Source: Massilia sp. Root418 | GTDB lineage: Bacteria > Pseudomonadota > Gammaproteobacteria > Burkholderiales > Burkholderiaceae_D | Direction: 5' to 3' | Assembly: GCF_001425265.1 (NCBI RefSeq) | Contig: NZ_LMEC01000003.1 | Location: 1-64,000, forward strand | DNA length: 64,000 nucleotides | In this document: positions 18,201-26,317 of the stretch, piece after piece | Layout of the letters: each line of letters starts with the position of its first letter | Numbering within the stretch: the stretch's first letter is position 1 | Program-made: the position numbers and the translations under genes | Notes under the pieces: model-generated | What the model was told of the DNA's origin: nothing | The model's database searches: none | What the model saw: only the letters and a program-made list of their open reading frames with translations

Positions 18201-18332
18201 CTCGGGGGCAGGCGCCGGCGCCGTGGCCGCCTCCTGTGCATAGGCTTGCGCGATAACGCCGGCCATAACCGTCAGACCCAATACCACCTGCTTGCGCGCC
18301 TGGGCGGCGTGCCTTCCGTGCTGCTTGATCAT
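15240..18332 (-). CDS. TonB-dependent receptor (large, glycan-uptake type)
   Basis: A 1030-residue outer-membrane receptor. A signal peptide at 1-32 ends near QAYAQEA. A plug domain follows (SVGFQDSINAEDLGKFPDKN, IAESLARVPGVGVSRD, IQIRGLGSSFTKILLN), then a long beta-barrel ending in FALGLRMKF with C-terminal phenylalanine. The LGKFPDKNIAESL signature and length match the TonB receptors of Xanthomonas, Caulobacter and Oxalobacteraceae that serve carbohydrate uptake. Start MIKQHGRH at 18332 has an AGGAG site; an upstream in-frame ATG is not supported. It is the first gene of an operon with the GH35 enzyme. A TTGACA/TACACT promoter and a perfect palindrome lie upstream. Confidence 0.93.
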   Translation of the reverse strand: MIKQHGRHAAQARKQVVLGLTVMAGVIAQAYAQEAATAPAPAPEAVQDSGAGLQTVKVTGFRNSLISSAKDKKESVGFQDSINAEDLGKFPDKNIAESLARVPGVGVSRDVTGEGMTIQIRGLGSSFTKILLNNSPVAVASSGPIDGANTNREVDLDLLPTDLFTKLTVSKSPTAGQIEGGAAGVVNLRSARPFDKEGRQTSISLTGTKQQIADKAGARGTAIWSNTWEGKYGILGGISFSRQEARTTGFETVGWTNPNLTAAQSSSPTRNNTGGGNWTIPATVPANAGNGLAAGTVIDQAFLLAHNPGLTIQQIDNAIIPRLGRTMEYYGTKDKISAVLSGEYRPTDKLHFYVDTMYSKKDDDMQRNAYTWAVRNNAGIPLNMQVDKTDCANGCTVTSGTYANALNFIEFGPRHDKVDLLGINPGAEWKITPTLALDVAGNYNRSRFTHEAPTVMPITAPNSGNTITYANNGGVPSITSNLDLANPASYQWVGGRVNIQNELRETETKGFHTNLVWGDKKLTVKGGFAWDDIDRQIRAQDNSAAWQAAVCGNNPTVFLQGPNGAPPCNGASTPGASAAALYPGYGTGYTAGQTAPLTYQGSLITNAALPGYLVSGPYGKLALDWDRFRKDSNYDYYNSTAPDSGASSTGASAGYIREKSKAVYMEASGELSPAGFDTRWNLGVRYVRTNQQVGALNSQSDPRNANLPLNGSKYPNISAWVYQNTDYNNTLPSGTIAVDLRKDIVFRAAASRSMTRVDPNALRPGINFSGVSADTGTMGNPALKPYLSDNIDLGLDWYTGREGYVSLTGFQKRVNGFTVQENISMPFSALAQYGINYGTLIPTQQQAIDSRGGPDVAQVVMTRPRNADGILRIRGLELGWVQPLDKVLPIKGFGFNETLTLINQKASGEGSSGFIALGVPKKTNNFSVYYENHGYMARFMHTYSQGSQVATANQSGITQAALFGDTYKQWDFSSAIELDQVFDREGWPSLTFDIVNLNKAKRRGYFQFPNATMSQYDPGRTFALGLRMKF

Positions 18333-18368
18333 CTTCGTCTCCTGGTGTTTTTTGATGCTGCTTTTATC

Positions 18369-18398
18369 AGTGTAGGAGCGTTTCGGCGGGCTTGTCAA
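18369..18398 (-). promoter_or_regulatory. Sigma70-type promoter of the TonB receptor/GH35 operon
   Basis: On the minus strand, TTGACA (18393-18398) and TACACT (18369-18374) are separated by 18 nt, pointing to the TonB receptor with a leader of about 30 nt. Confidence 0.65.
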
Positions 18399-18405
18399 CA
18401 TTTTC

Positions 18406-18420
18406 TAACATCGAATGTTA
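18406..18420. promoter_or_regulatory. Palindrome TAACAT-CGA-ATGTTA upstream of the receptor promoter
   Basis: A perfect 6-bp inverted repeat with a 3-nt spacer lies just upstream of the -35 box, with another ACAT half-site next to it. The position suits an activator or a sugar-responsive repressor. No regulator gene is adjacent. Confidence 0.45.
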
Positions 18421-18529
18421 TACGCAACCATTTGCCGCACGGGGCTTGGATACAGTGCGTTACAGCGTCAACAAAAAGGCAACATGGCGGCAGGAAAATA
18501 GAGCATGTTTGACGCAATCATTTTCCCGT

Positions 18530-18578
18530 GGACAGGCTGTCCGGGGCGGACAGGCACGGACAGCCGGACAGCGGACAT
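18530..18578. promoter_or_regulatory. CGGACAG repeat cluster (candidate sigma54 enhancer site)
   Basis: CTGTCCG-GGG-CGGACAG (18537-18553) is a perfect 7-bp palindrome. Further copies are CGGACAG at 18557 and 18565, CGGACAT at 18572, and GGACAG at 18530. The cluster ends about 50 nt before the -24 element of the sigma54-type promoter at 18626. The same TGTCCG core recurs in front of the tldD operon at 48321. The NtrC-type regulator encoded at 24907 is the likely binder (inference). The whole 343-nt spacer 18333-18675 holds only this cluster and the two promoters with their palindrome. Confidence 0.7.
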
Positions 18579-18625
18579 GGCTGATCCTCCCCTTTGGAAT
18601 CAAGGACTTAGCCGCGGAGCGGCAT

Positions 18626-18641
18626 TGGCATGGTTTCTGCA
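18626..18641 (+). promoter_or_regulatory. Sigma54 (-24/-12) promoter of the exporter operon
   Basis: TGGCATGGTTTCTGCA has the invariant GG (18627-18628) and GC (18639-18640) exactly 10 nt apart and a good match to TGGCAC-N5-TTGCA. Transcription would begin near 18652, about 25 nt before the HlyD start. Confidence 0.75.
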
Positions 18642-18675
18642 TTAACGTGCTTACATTTTTCACAAGCACACCACC

Positions 18676-19944
18676 ATGATCCGAGACACTTCCCATCAAG
18701 ACACCGTCATCGCGGCGCCGCGCGGCCAGCAACTGAAGCGCAAGCTGATCGCGCTGGCGGTGGCCGTGGCCGTGGTGGCCGGCGGCGCCGTCCTGTACGG
18801 CAACTGGAGCGGCAGCAGCCATTCGGTGAGCGCGGCGCGGCTGCGGGTGGCCGACGTGACGCGCGGCACGCTGATACGCGACGCCGCCGTCAATGGCCGC
18901 ATCGTGGCCGCCGTCAGCCCTACCCTGTATTCCACCTCGCCTTCCACCGTCACGCTGAAGACCCACGCCGGCGCCACCGTGAAAAAAGGCGACGTGCTGG
19001 CCATTCTTGAATCGCCCGACCTGGCCGATGAACTGAAACGCGAACAGGCGACCTACCAGGAGCTGGCGGCCGAGGTGGCACGCCAGCAGATCCTGGCGCG
19101 CAAGCAGAAGATGCTGGCCAAGCGCGACGCCGACACCGCCGAGATCGACCGCCTGTCCGCGCAGCGCACACTGGAGCGCTACGACAGCGTGTCCAACGAG
19201 GGCGTGGTGGCCAAGATCGACTACCAGAAGGCCAAGGACGCGCTGCAGGCGGCCGAGATCCGCGCGCGCCACGCGGCGCAGGCGGCGGACCTGGAGAACG
19301 ACAACGTGACCCTGGAACTGAAGACCAAGTCGGCCCAGCTGGAGCGCCAGAAGCTGAACCTGGCCAACGCCCAGCGCAAGGTGGACGAACTGACCGTGCG
19401 CGCGCCGGTGGACGGCTTCATCGGCACGCTGTCGGTGCCAAACCGCAGCGTGGTGCCGGCCAACGCGCCGCTGATGACGCTGGTGGACCTGTCCGCGCTG
19501 GAAGTGGAAGTGGAAGTGCCGGAGACCTATGTGGCCGACCTGGGCCTCGGCATGAGCGCCGAAATCCAGGTCGGCGGCAGCACCGCCATGGGCAAGCTGT
19601 CCGCGCTATCGCCCGAGGTGGTGAAGAACCAGGTGCTGGCGCGCGTGCGCTTCGACGGCAAGCAGCCGGACGGCTTGCGCCAGAGCCAGCGCGTCAGCGC
19701 GCGCTTGCTGATCGACGAAAAACCGAATGTGCTGATGCTGCCGCGCGGCTCCTTCGTGGAGTCCGAGGGCGGCCGCTACGCCTACGTGCTGCGCGACGGC
19801 GTGGCCGTGCGCACCCCGATCAAGCTGGGCGCCACCAGCGTGAACGCGGTGGAAATTCTCAGCGGCTTGAAACAGGGCGACAAGGTGGTGGTCGCCGGCA
19901 CCGAAACCTTCGAGAACGCGGACCGCGTCTCGGTCAATCAATAA
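18676..19944 (+). CDS. HlyD/MacA-family periplasmic adaptor of an ABC exporter
   Basis: A 422-residue membrane-fusion protein. One N-terminal membrane anchor (about 21-45, KLIALAVAVAVVAGGAVLYG) is followed by a lipoyl/beta-barrel region, a long alpha-helical hairpin rich in Ala, Gln, Lys and Glu (about 115-240), and a C-terminal barrel (LSVPNRSVVPANAPLMTLVD, then the YAYVLRDG region). It links an inner-membrane MacB-type ABC pump to an outer-membrane channel; no TolC-like gene is nearby. It is the first gene of the exporter operon, 18 nt before the ATPase gene, behind a sigma54 promoter with CGGACAG repeats. Substrate unknown. Confidence 0.93.
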   Translation: MIRDTSHQDTVIAAPRGQQLKRKLIALAVAVAVVAGGAVLYGNWSGSSHSVSAARLRVADVTRGTLIRDAAVNGRIVAAVSPTLYSTSPSTVTLKTHAGATVKKGDVLAILESPDLADELKREQATYQELAAEVARQQILARKQKMLAKRDADTAEIDRLSAQRTLERYDSVSNEGVVAKIDYQKAKDALQAAEIRARHAAQAADLENDNVTLELKTKSAQLERQKLNLANAQRKVDELTVRAPVDGFIGTLSVPNRSVVPANAPLMTLVDLSALEVEVEVPETYVADLGLGMSAEIQVGGSTAMGKLSALSPEVVKNQVLARVRFDGKQPDGLRQSQRVSARLLIDEKPNVLMLPRGSFVESEGGRYAYVLRDGVAVRTPIKLGATSVNAVEILSGLKQGDKVVVAGTETFENADRVSVNQ

Positions 19945-19962
19945 TTATCTAAAGAGGCCATC

Positions 19963-20658
19963 ATGCTGCGCATGCAAAACCTGAGCAAAGTCTACCGCAC
20001 CCACATGATCGAAACCCACGCGCTGCGCGGCTTCGAGATCAACGTCAAGCAGGGCGAATTCGTCACCGTGACCGGCCCGTCCGGGTCCGGCAAGACCAGC
20101 TTCCTGAACATTGCCGGCCTGCTGGAGGAGTTCACCGACGGCGAATATATCCTCGACGGCACCAACGTGAAAGGCCTGGACGACAATGCCCGCTCGCGCC
20201 TGCGCAACGAGAAACTGGGCTTCATCTTCCAGGGCTTCAACCTGATCCCCGACCTGTCCCTGTTCGACAACGTGGACGTGCCGCTGCGCTACCGCGGCTT
20301 CAACGCGGCCGAGCGCAAGGAACGCATCGAGGACGCGCTGTCCAAGGTCGGCCTGGCTTCGCGCATGCGCCACTACCCGGCCGAGCTGTCCGGCGGCCAG
20401 CAGCAGCGGGTGGCGATCGCGCGCGCGCTGGCCGGCTCGCCCAAGCTGCTGCTGGCCGACGAACCGACCGGCAACCTGGACACGGCGATGGCGCGCGGCG
20501 TGATGGAACTGCTGGAGGAAATCAACGCGCAGGGCACCACCATCCTGATGGTGACGCACGATCCGGAATTGGCGGTGCGCTCGCAGCGCAACGTGCACAT
20601 CATCGACGGCCAGGTGTCGGACCTGGTGCGCAAGGCGCCCACGCTGGTGCAGGCATAA
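19963..20658 (+). CDS. ABC transporter ATP-binding protein (MacB/LolD type)
   Basis: A 231-residue ATPase subunit with all motifs: Walker A GPSGSGKTS (38-46), signature LSGGQQQR (142-149), Walker B LLLADEPTGNLD (162-173) and the H-loop in MVTHD. The ADEPTGNLD form is typical of MacB, LolD and FtsE-like ATPases that work with FtsX-fold permeases by mechanotransmission rather than classical transport. An AAAGAGG ribosome-binding site precedes ATG 19963. The next gene, an FtsX-fold permease, begins 12 nt later. Confidence 0.96.
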   Translation: MLRMQNLSKVYRTHMIETHALRGFEINVKQGEFVTVTGPSGSGKTSFLNIAGLLEEFTDGEYILDGTNVKGLDDNARSRLRNEKLGFIFQGFNLIPDLSLFDNVDVPLRYRGFNAAERKERIEDALSKVGLASRMRHYPAELSGGQQQRVAIARALAGSPKLLLADEPTGNLDTAMARGVMELLEEINAQGTTILMVTHDPELAVRSQRNVHIIDGQVSDLVRKAPTLVQA

Positions 20659-20669
20659 GGGGCGGCGTC

Positions 20670-21983
20670 ATGTTCTCCTACTACTTCCTGCTCGGCGTGC
20701 GCAGCCTGCGGCGCAACCCGGCTTTGACCGCGCTGATGGTGCTCACGCTGGCCGTGGGCGTGGCCGCCAGCATCGCCACGCTGACCATCTTGCACGTCAT
20801 GTCCGGCGACCCGATTCCGTCCAAGAGCGAGCGCCTGTTCGTGCCGCTGCTGGACAACGGCCCGCTGCAAGGCTACACCCCCGGTGACAAGCCGAACGAC
20901 CGCCAGCTGTCGTATATCGACGCGGCCAATATCGCCGCCAGCAAGCAGGGCGACCGCCGCACCGTGATGTACGGCGTGGCCGGCCCCATCGAGCCGGCGC
21001 GCAAGGACCTGAATGTGTTCAACGTGAGCGGCCTGGCGCCGACGCGCGACTTCTTCGCCATGTTCGAGGTGCCCTTCCTGTACGGCCAGGCCTGGAGCGA
21101 AGCGCACGACGCGGCCGGCGCAGACGTGGTGGTACTGAGCCGCAAGCTGTCCGAGAAGCTGTACGGCGACGCCGATCCGGTGGGCCAGCGCGTGACGCTG
21201 ATGGGCTTCGACTACCAGATCACCGGCGTGTATGACACCTGGGAACCGGTGCCGCGCTACGTGCGCATCATCGGCGGGCCGGGCGCCTTCGGCAGCGAGG
21301 ACGAATTCTACATTCCCTTCGCCGCCGCCATCCGCCACCAGTACGGCCATAACGGCAGCATGAGCTGCAGCGCCTACCGCGACCCCGGCTTCGACGCGCT
21401 GCTCAAGTCCGAATGCACGTGGATTCAGGGCTGGATCGAGATGCACTCGGCAGCCGACCGCCCGGCCCTGCAGAACTGGCTGGACGCCTACGCCGCCGAA
21501 CAGCACAAGCTGGGCCGCCTGAAGCGCAACGCGCCCACCCGTTTGTACAACGTGGGCGAGTGGCTGGAGTACCTGAAGGTGGTGGGCAACGACAACAAGC
21601 TGTCGGCCTGGCTGGCCTTCGGCTTCCTGGTGCTGTGCCTGGTGAACACCATCGGCCTGCTGCTGGCCAAGTTCTCGGTGCGCGCGCCGGAAGTGGGCAT
21701 CCGGCGCGCGCTGGGCGCCTCGCGCAAGGAGATCTTCAGCCAGTTCCTGATCGAGACCACGGTGGTCGGCCTGGCGGGGGGGGTGCTGGGCCTGGCGCTG
21801 GCCTTCGGCGCACTGGCCTTGCTGGCCATGCAGTCCAAGCAGCTCACCGTAGTGGCGCACATGGACTGGGTCATGATGGGCACCACCTTCCTGATGGCGG
21901 TGGCTTCCGCCGTGCTGGCCGGCCTGCTGCCGACCTGGCGCGCCTGCCAGGTGACGCCGGCCCTGCAACTTAAATCCCAGTGA
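20670..21983 (+). CDS. FtsX/MacB-type ABC permease, subunit 1
   Basis: A 437-residue permease: an N-terminal membrane helix (LTALMVLTLAVGVAASIATL, about 19-38), a large periplasmic MacB-like core domain, and three C-terminal helices in an FtsX domain (about 308-425) with the conserved EVGIRRALGASRKEIFSQF coupling segment. It is paired with a second permease 8 nt downstream, so the pump is probably a heterodimer. Substrate is not predictable. Confidence 0.92.
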   Translation: MFSYYFLLGVRSLRRNPALTALMVLTLAVGVAASIATLTILHVMSGDPIPSKSERLFVPLLDNGPLQGYTPGDKPNDRQLSYIDAANIAASKQGDRRTVMYGVAGPIEPARKDLNVFNVSGLAPTRDFFAMFEVPFLYGQAWSEAHDAAGADVVVLSRKLSEKLYGDADPVGQRVTLMGFDYQITGVYDTWEPVPRYVRIIGGPGAFGSEDEFYIPFAAAIRHQYGHNGSMSCSAYRDPGFDALLKSECTWIQGWIEMHSAADRPALQNWLDAYAAEQHKLGRLKRNAPTRLYNVGEWLEYLKVVGNDNKLSAWLAFGFLVLCLVNTIGLLLAKFSVRAPEVGIRRALGASRKEIFSQFLIETTVVGLAGGVLGLALAFGALALLAMQSKQLTVVAHMDWVMMGTTFLMAVASAVLAGLLPTWRACQVTPALQLKSQ

Positions 21984-21991
21984 GGAGCGTC

Positions 21992-23227
21992 ATGGAAATC
22001 CGTCCCATCTTCTCCGCGCTGATGCGCAACAAGACCGGCCCCATCCTGGTGGCGGTGCAGGTGGCGCTCAGCCTGGCCATCCTGGCCAACGCGCTGCACA
22101 TCGTGAACATCCGCCAGGCGGTGGCCGCGCGCCCCACCGGCGTGGTGGCCGAGAACGACATCTTCCACCTGCAGGCGCGCAGCCTGCGGGAAAGCGGCCA
22201 CGAGGAGCAGCTGGCTACCATCAAGGCGCAGCTGGCCACGCTGCGCGCGGTGCCGGGCGTGCTGTCGGTGGCCGAAGTGAGCCAGGTGCCGCTGTCGCGC
22301 TCGGGCAGCTACAACAGCTTCGTGGCAAGCCAGAAGCAGGACAAGGAAACGGCCAACACCGCCTACTACATCTCGGCCGATTCGCTGGTGAAGACCTGGG
22401 GCCTGAAACTGATCGAAGGGCGCGATTTCACCGCGGCCGACGTGCTGGAGATCGACCGCAACACCAGCAAGGAAGAGCCCAGCCTGATCATCATCACCAA
22501 GGCCCTGGGCCAGAAGGCCTGGCCGGACGCCACCAGCTACGTGGGCAAGACCTTCTACATGGGCATCGGCCCGGAAGGCCGGCCGGTGCGCGTGGTGGGC
22601 GTGGTGGAGCGCCTGCAATCGCCGGGCGCGCAGGTGGACGTCACCGGTGAAATCAGCACCATCGTGCCGGTACGCGTCACCGGCGACAACTACTCCATGT
22701 ACACCGTGCGCGCCGAGCCGGGACAGCGCGACCGCGTGATGAAGGAAGCCGAGGAAGCCATCCGCAAGGCCAGCAACAACCAGGTGGTGGTCAAGACCAA
22801 GACCCTGGAAGACGACCGCAAGGACCGCTACCGTGCGGACGTCGGCCTGTCGTGGATGCTGATCACGGTGAGCGCCCTGCTGCTGCTGATCACCGCTAGC
22901 GGCATCGTCGGCATGGCCAGCCTGTGGGTGACCCAGCGCCGCAAGCAGATCGGCGTGCGGCGCGCGCTGGGGGCGCGGCGGGTGGACATCCTGCGCTACT
23001 TCATCACGGAGAACATCCTCATCACCAGCGTGGGCGTGACGGCCGGCGTGCTGCTGGCGCTGGGCCTGAACCAGCTACTGGTGAGCAAGCTGGAAATGGC
23101 GCGCCTGCCGGCCGGCTACATGCTGGCGGGCGCCGCCGTGTTCTGGGCGCTGGGCATCATCGCCGTGTATGGCCCGGCCTGGCGTGCCGCGTCCATCTCG
23201 CCGGCCATGGCCACGCGCAGCGCATAG
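21992..23227 (+). CDS. FtsX/MacB-type ABC permease, subunit 2
   Basis: A 411-residue partner of the preceding permease, with the same layout: N-terminal helix (GPILVAVQVALSLAILANAL), periplasmic domain, and a C-terminal FtsX domain containing QIGVRRALGARRVDIL. The ATG at 21992 has an AGGAG site; a GTG 12 nt upstream overlapping the previous stop is the alternative. It is the last gene of the exporter operon before the convergent SDR gene (17-nt gap). Confidence 0.92.
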   Translation: MEIRPIFSALMRNKTGPILVAVQVALSLAILANALHIVNIRQAVAARPTGVVAENDIFHLQARSLRESGHEEQLATIKAQLATLRAVPGVLSVAEVSQVPLSRSGSYNSFVASQKQDKETANTAYYISADSLVKTWGLKLIEGRDFTAADVLEIDRNTSKEEPSLIIITKALGQKAWPDATSYVGKTFYMGIGPEGRPVRVVGVVERLQSPGAQVDVTGEISTIVPVRVTGDNYSMYTVRAEPGQRDRVMKEAEEAIRKASNNQVVVKTKTLEDDRKDRYRADVGLSWMLITVSALLLLITASGIVGMASLWVTQRRKQIGVRRALGARRVDILRYFITENILITSVGVTAGVLLALGLNQLLVSKLEMARLPAGYMLAGAAVFWALGIIAVYGPAWRAASISPAMATRSA

Positions 23228-23244
23228 GACGCCGTACGCCGGAA

Positions 23245-23949
23245 CTATACCCCGGCCAGGTAAGGCGCGCGCTCGGCCGACAAGCCGGCCTTGATGGCGC
23301 GCGTTCCCTGGTCGGCCAGCACTTCCTGCTTGCCCTGCTCCACCCCGTCCAGCGACTGGATGGCCACTTCCGAGGGCTGCACTTTCGGCACGTCGAAGCC
23401 CTGCGTCAGGTCGGTATCGATGAAGCCGACGTGCAGGCCCTGCACGCTGGTGCCCTGGCCTTCCAGTTCGCGCCGCAGCGAATTGGTGAAGCTCCACGCG
23501 GCCGCCTTGGATGCCGAGTAGGCCGACAGCAAGGGGCTGGCAATCCAGGCTGCGTCCGACAGCACGTTGACGATGGCGCCGCCGCCGTTCGCTTTCAGCA
23601 CCGGCGCGAACGCCAGGCTCACGTGCATCACGCCGTAGTAGTTGGTCTCGAAGATGTCGCGCGCCATGTCCACCAGCCCCGGCTCCAGCATCGACGGCAG
23701 CACGCGGGCAATGCCGGCGTTGTTGACCACCAGCGTCACGTCGCCCGCCTGCGCCACCGCCGCGGCCACCGAGGCTGGGTCGCTCACATCGAGGCGGATC
23801 GCGGTCACGCCGGGAATATCGACACCGTCGGGATTGCGCACGCCGGCATACACCTTGGCTGCGCCGCGCGCCACCAGCTCCCTGGCGAAGGCCAGGCCGA
23901 GGCCACGGTTTGCACCGGTAACGAATGCGACGGAATTTTTGATGTTCAT
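23245..23949 (-). CDS. Short-chain dehydrogenase/reductase
   Basis: A 234-residue classical SDR. The cofactor loop TGANRGLG (residues 11-18), LVVNNAGIAR, a catalytic serine region, and YSASKAAA (Tyr-x3-Lys) are all present. It is divergent from a TetR regulator, with matching palindromes in the shared spacer, and is probably repressed by it. The pair sits between the exporter genes and their two-component genes and looks like an inserted cassette. Substrate unknown. Confidence 0.92.
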   Translation of the reverse strand: MNIKNSVAFVTGANRGLGLAFARELVARGAAKVYAGVRNPDGVDIPGVTAIRLDVSDPASVAAAVAQAGDVTLVVNNAGIARVLPSMLEPGLVDMARDIFETNYYGVMHVSLAFAPVLKANGGGAIVNVLSDAAWIASPLLSAYSASKAAAWSFTNSLRRELEGQGTSVQGLHVGFIDTDLTQGFDVPKVQPSEVAIQSLDGVEQGKQEVLADQGTRAIKAGLSAERAPYLAGV

Positions 23950-23972
23950 GATGTGAGCTCCAGGAGTTTTAA

Positions 23973-23988
23973 GATTGCGACCGCAATC
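23973..23988. promoter_or_regulatory. TetR operator 1
   Basis: A perfect palindrome, GATTGCG-AC-CGCAATC, lies 24 nt upstream of the SDR start. It shares the ATTG-N-GA-N-C-N-CAA pattern with the palindrome at 24077, and a TCGCAAT half-site lies between at about 24008-24014. Confidence 0.6.
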
Positions 23989-24076
23989 AATGAATTAATA
24001 ATAGTGGTCGCAATTATTAAAGTCAAGAACAGTTTTGCGTTTGCGATTCGGTTAATGGGCGGCGGCGTGCGCTTTA

Positions 24077-24090
24077 ATTGTGATCACAAC
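24077..24090. promoter_or_regulatory. TetR operator 2
   Basis: ATTGTGATCACAAC contains the perfect palindrome TTGTGATCACAA (24078-24089), 37 nt upstream of the tetR start. It fits the same consensus as operator 1, which supports autoregulation and SDR repression by the TetR protein. Confidence 0.55.
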
Positions 24091-24126
24091 CAAAATATGG
24101 GAGAATGGGCGCGAAGGAGCACCATC

Positions 24127-24726
24127 ATGAAAATCTCGAAAGAAAAAGCTGAAGAAAACCGCGCCGCGCTGGTGGAGGCGGCCAGCCGCCTGTTTCGCCA
24201 GAAAGGGATAGACGGGGTGGGCGTCGCCGAGATCAGCCGCGCGGCCGGCCTGACCCACGGCGCGCTGTACGCGCACTTCCCCTCCAAGGAGGCGCTGGCG
24301 GCCGAAGCGCTGGCATGGAGCCTGGAGCAAAGCAACGCCAAGCTGCTGACCGGCACCGTCGACGGCCAGCCGGACCTGGACAAATTCCTCGCCGACTACC
24401 TCACCGTCAGCGAAGGCGAAGACTACGCCGAGCACTGCGCCATGGCCGCCGCCGCCAGCGAGATCGGCCGCCAGGACACGCCGGCCAGCGCCGCCTTCAG
24501 CGAAGGCTACATGGTGCTGGTGCGCGCGTTCGAGCGCCGCATCGCCGCCGCCCATCCGGGCGCGGAGGCCGACGCCCTCGGCAGCGCCATGGGCGTGGTG
24601 GCTGCCATGGTGGGCGCCCTGTCGATCGCACGCGCCACCCTGAAGGCCAGGCCGGAACTGTCGGCCCAGGTACTGCAAGGCGCGCGCCGGATGATCGCCG
24701 CTGCGCTGCAGGGCGCGAAAGGCTAG
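24127..24726 (+). CDS. TetR/AcrR-family transcriptional repressor
   Basis: A 199-residue repressor. The N-terminal HTH (about 10-56) reads ALVEAASRLFRQKGIDGVGV, then EISRAAGLTHGALYAHFPSK; the rest is a helical ligand domain. The ATG at 24127 has a strong AAGGAG site; the frame is open far upstream, but that portion is opposite the SDR gene and is not coding. It is divergent from the SDR gene with paired palindromes between them. The inducer is unknown. Confidence 0.93.
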   Translation: MKISKEKAEENRAALVEAASRLFRQKGIDGVGVAEISRAAGLTHGALYAHFPSKEALAAEALAWSLEQSNAKLLTGTVDGQPDLDKFLADYLTVSEGEDYAEHCAMAAAASEIGRQDTPASAAFSEGYMVLVRAFERRIAAAHPGAEADALGSAMGVVAAMVGALSIARATLKARPELSAQVLQGARRMIAAALQGAKG

Positions 24727-24906
24727 AACGATCCGGGGCGCAGCTGCCGCTACCGGGGCCGCGGCGGGCGACCCGCCCGGCTCCGGCCAGGGCCTGGATC
24801 CGGGCCTGGCGATTGTGCGGCAGGCGGCCGCCAGGGCATGCGGCGCGGTGCGGCCAAGGGGCGAGGCAACGGTTTCAAGCGCCTTGAATTGCGGTATGCT
24901 GGCGGG

Positions 24907-26268
24907 ATGCCTACTGTACTGATAATCGACGATAACGCCGCCATTGCCGTCGCGCTCGACGTGCTGTTTTCACTGCACGACATCGACGCGCTGCGGGCCG
25001 CCTCGCCCGAGGAGGGCCTGGCCCTGCTGGAGCAGCGCAGCGCCAGCATTGACCTGGTGATCCAGGACATGAATTTCACGGCCGACACCACGTCCGGCGA
25101 GGAAGGCGTGGCACTGTTCCGCGCCATCCGCGCGCGCCACCCGGACCTGCCCGTGATCCTGCTCACCGCCTGGACCCACCTGGACGCGGCCGTGGACCTG
25201 ATCAAGGCCGGCGCCGCCGACTACCTGGCCAAGCCCTGGGACGACAACCGCCTGATCGCCACCGTCACCAACCTGATCGAGCTGGGCCAGGCCAACCGCG
25301 CCCTGTCGCAGCGCATGCAGAGCGAACTGCGCCAGCGGCGCGACCTGGAGAAGCACGCGCTGCGCGGCATGGTGTGGCAGGACCCGGCCACGGAACGCGT
25401 GATCCACCTGGCCTGCCAGGTCGCCAAGTCCGACGTGCCGGTGCTGATCAGCGGCCCGAACGGCACCGGCAAGGAGCGCATCGCGGAAATCATCCAGGCC
25501 AATTCAGCCGTGCGCGACGGGCCCTTCGTGGTGCTCAACTGCGGCGCACTGCCCGCCGAACTGATCGAGGCCGAGCTGTTCGGCGCCGACGCCGGCGCCT
25601 ACACCGGCGCCTCCAAGGCGCGCGAGGGCAAGTTCGAGGCGGCCGACGGCGGCACCCTGTTCCTGGACGAGATCGGCAACCTGCCGCTGGCCGGGCAGAT
25701 GAAGCTGCTGCGCGTGCTGGAAACCGGGCGCTTCGAGCGGCTGGGCTCGAACCGCGAGCGGCAGGTGCGGGTGCGCGTCATCAGCGCCACCAATGCCGAC
25801 CTGCAAGCCATGATACGGGCCGGCAGTTTCCGCGAAGACTTGTTCTACCGCCTCAACGTGATCGAGCTGCACCTGCCGCCGCTGGCGGCGCGGCCGGCCG
25901 ACATCCTGCCGCTGGCCCAGCATTTCCTGGACGGCCGCAAGACGCTGGACGCGCGCGCCCAGGCGGCGCTGCAGGCCCACCCCTGGCCGGGCAATGTGCG
26001 CGAGCTGAAGAACGTGATGCAACGTGCCTGCCTGCTGGCCGGCGGCGAGGTCATCACGGCGGCCGACCTGGGATTGCCGGCCGCGGCGCTGGCGCCGGCC
26101 GCGCTAGCCTCGGCCGCTGCTGCCGCCGACGCCGAGCCGGACCGCGACGCCATCGCGCAGGCGCTGCGGCGCGCGCACGGCGTGGTGGCGCAGGCCGCCG
26201 CCGAGCTGGGCCTGTCACGCCAGGCGCTGTACCGCCGCATGGAGCGGCTCGGCATCGCCCGCGCATGA
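24907..26268 (+). CDS. NtrC-type sigma54-activating response regulator
   Basis: A 453-residue three-domain regulator. The receiver (1-120) has the acidic pair D8/D9, phospho-acceptor D54 (VIQDMNF), T87 and K109. The AAA+ sigma54-interaction domain (about 150-380) has Walker A GPNGTGKE (183-190), GAYTGA at 230-235 (the sigma54-contact GAFTGA loop with a conservative Phe to Tyr change), and Walker B LFLDEIG. A Fis-type HTH is at the C-terminus ([20 protein letters not shown]). The histidine kinase gene follows 49 nt later. The two sigma54 promoters with TGTCCG repeats in this window (18626 and 48255) are its likely targets. A weak TATGCT box lies just 6 nt before the ATG, so a leaderless transcript is possible. 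The 180-nt spacer after tetR holds nothing else recognisable. Confidence 0.93.
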   Translation: MPTVLIIDDNAAIAVALDVLFSLHDIDALRAASPEEGLALLEQRSASIDLVIQDMNFTADTTSGEEGVALFRAIRARHPDLPVILLTAWTHLDAAVDLIKAGAADYLAKPWDDNRLIATVTNLIELGQANRALSQRMQSELRQRRDLEKHALRGMVWQDPATERVIHLACQVAKSDVPVLISGPNGTGKERIAEIIQANSAVRDGPFVVLNCGALPAELIEAELFGADAGAYTGASKAREGKFEAADGGTLFLDEIGNLPLAGQMKLLRVLETGRFERLGSNRERQVRVRVISATNADLQAMIRAGSFREDLFYRLNVIELHLPPLAARPADILPLAQHFLDGRKTLDARAQAALQAHPWPGNVRELKNVMQRACLLAGGEVITAADLGLPAAALAPAALASAAAAADAEPDRDAIAQALRRAHGVVAQAAAELGLSRQALYRRMERLGIARA

Positions 26269-26317
26269 CGCGCGCCACCGCGCCAGCGCCCGGCCAGGCC
26301 CGCGCGAAGGCGGCGCC

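Noticed and set aside
22924..24126. N-terminal extension of the TetR protein to about 600 residues
   Set aside because: The frame is open, but the upstream part overlaps the permease and SDR genes, encodes no domain, and a strong ribosome-binding site marks the TetR start at 24127.
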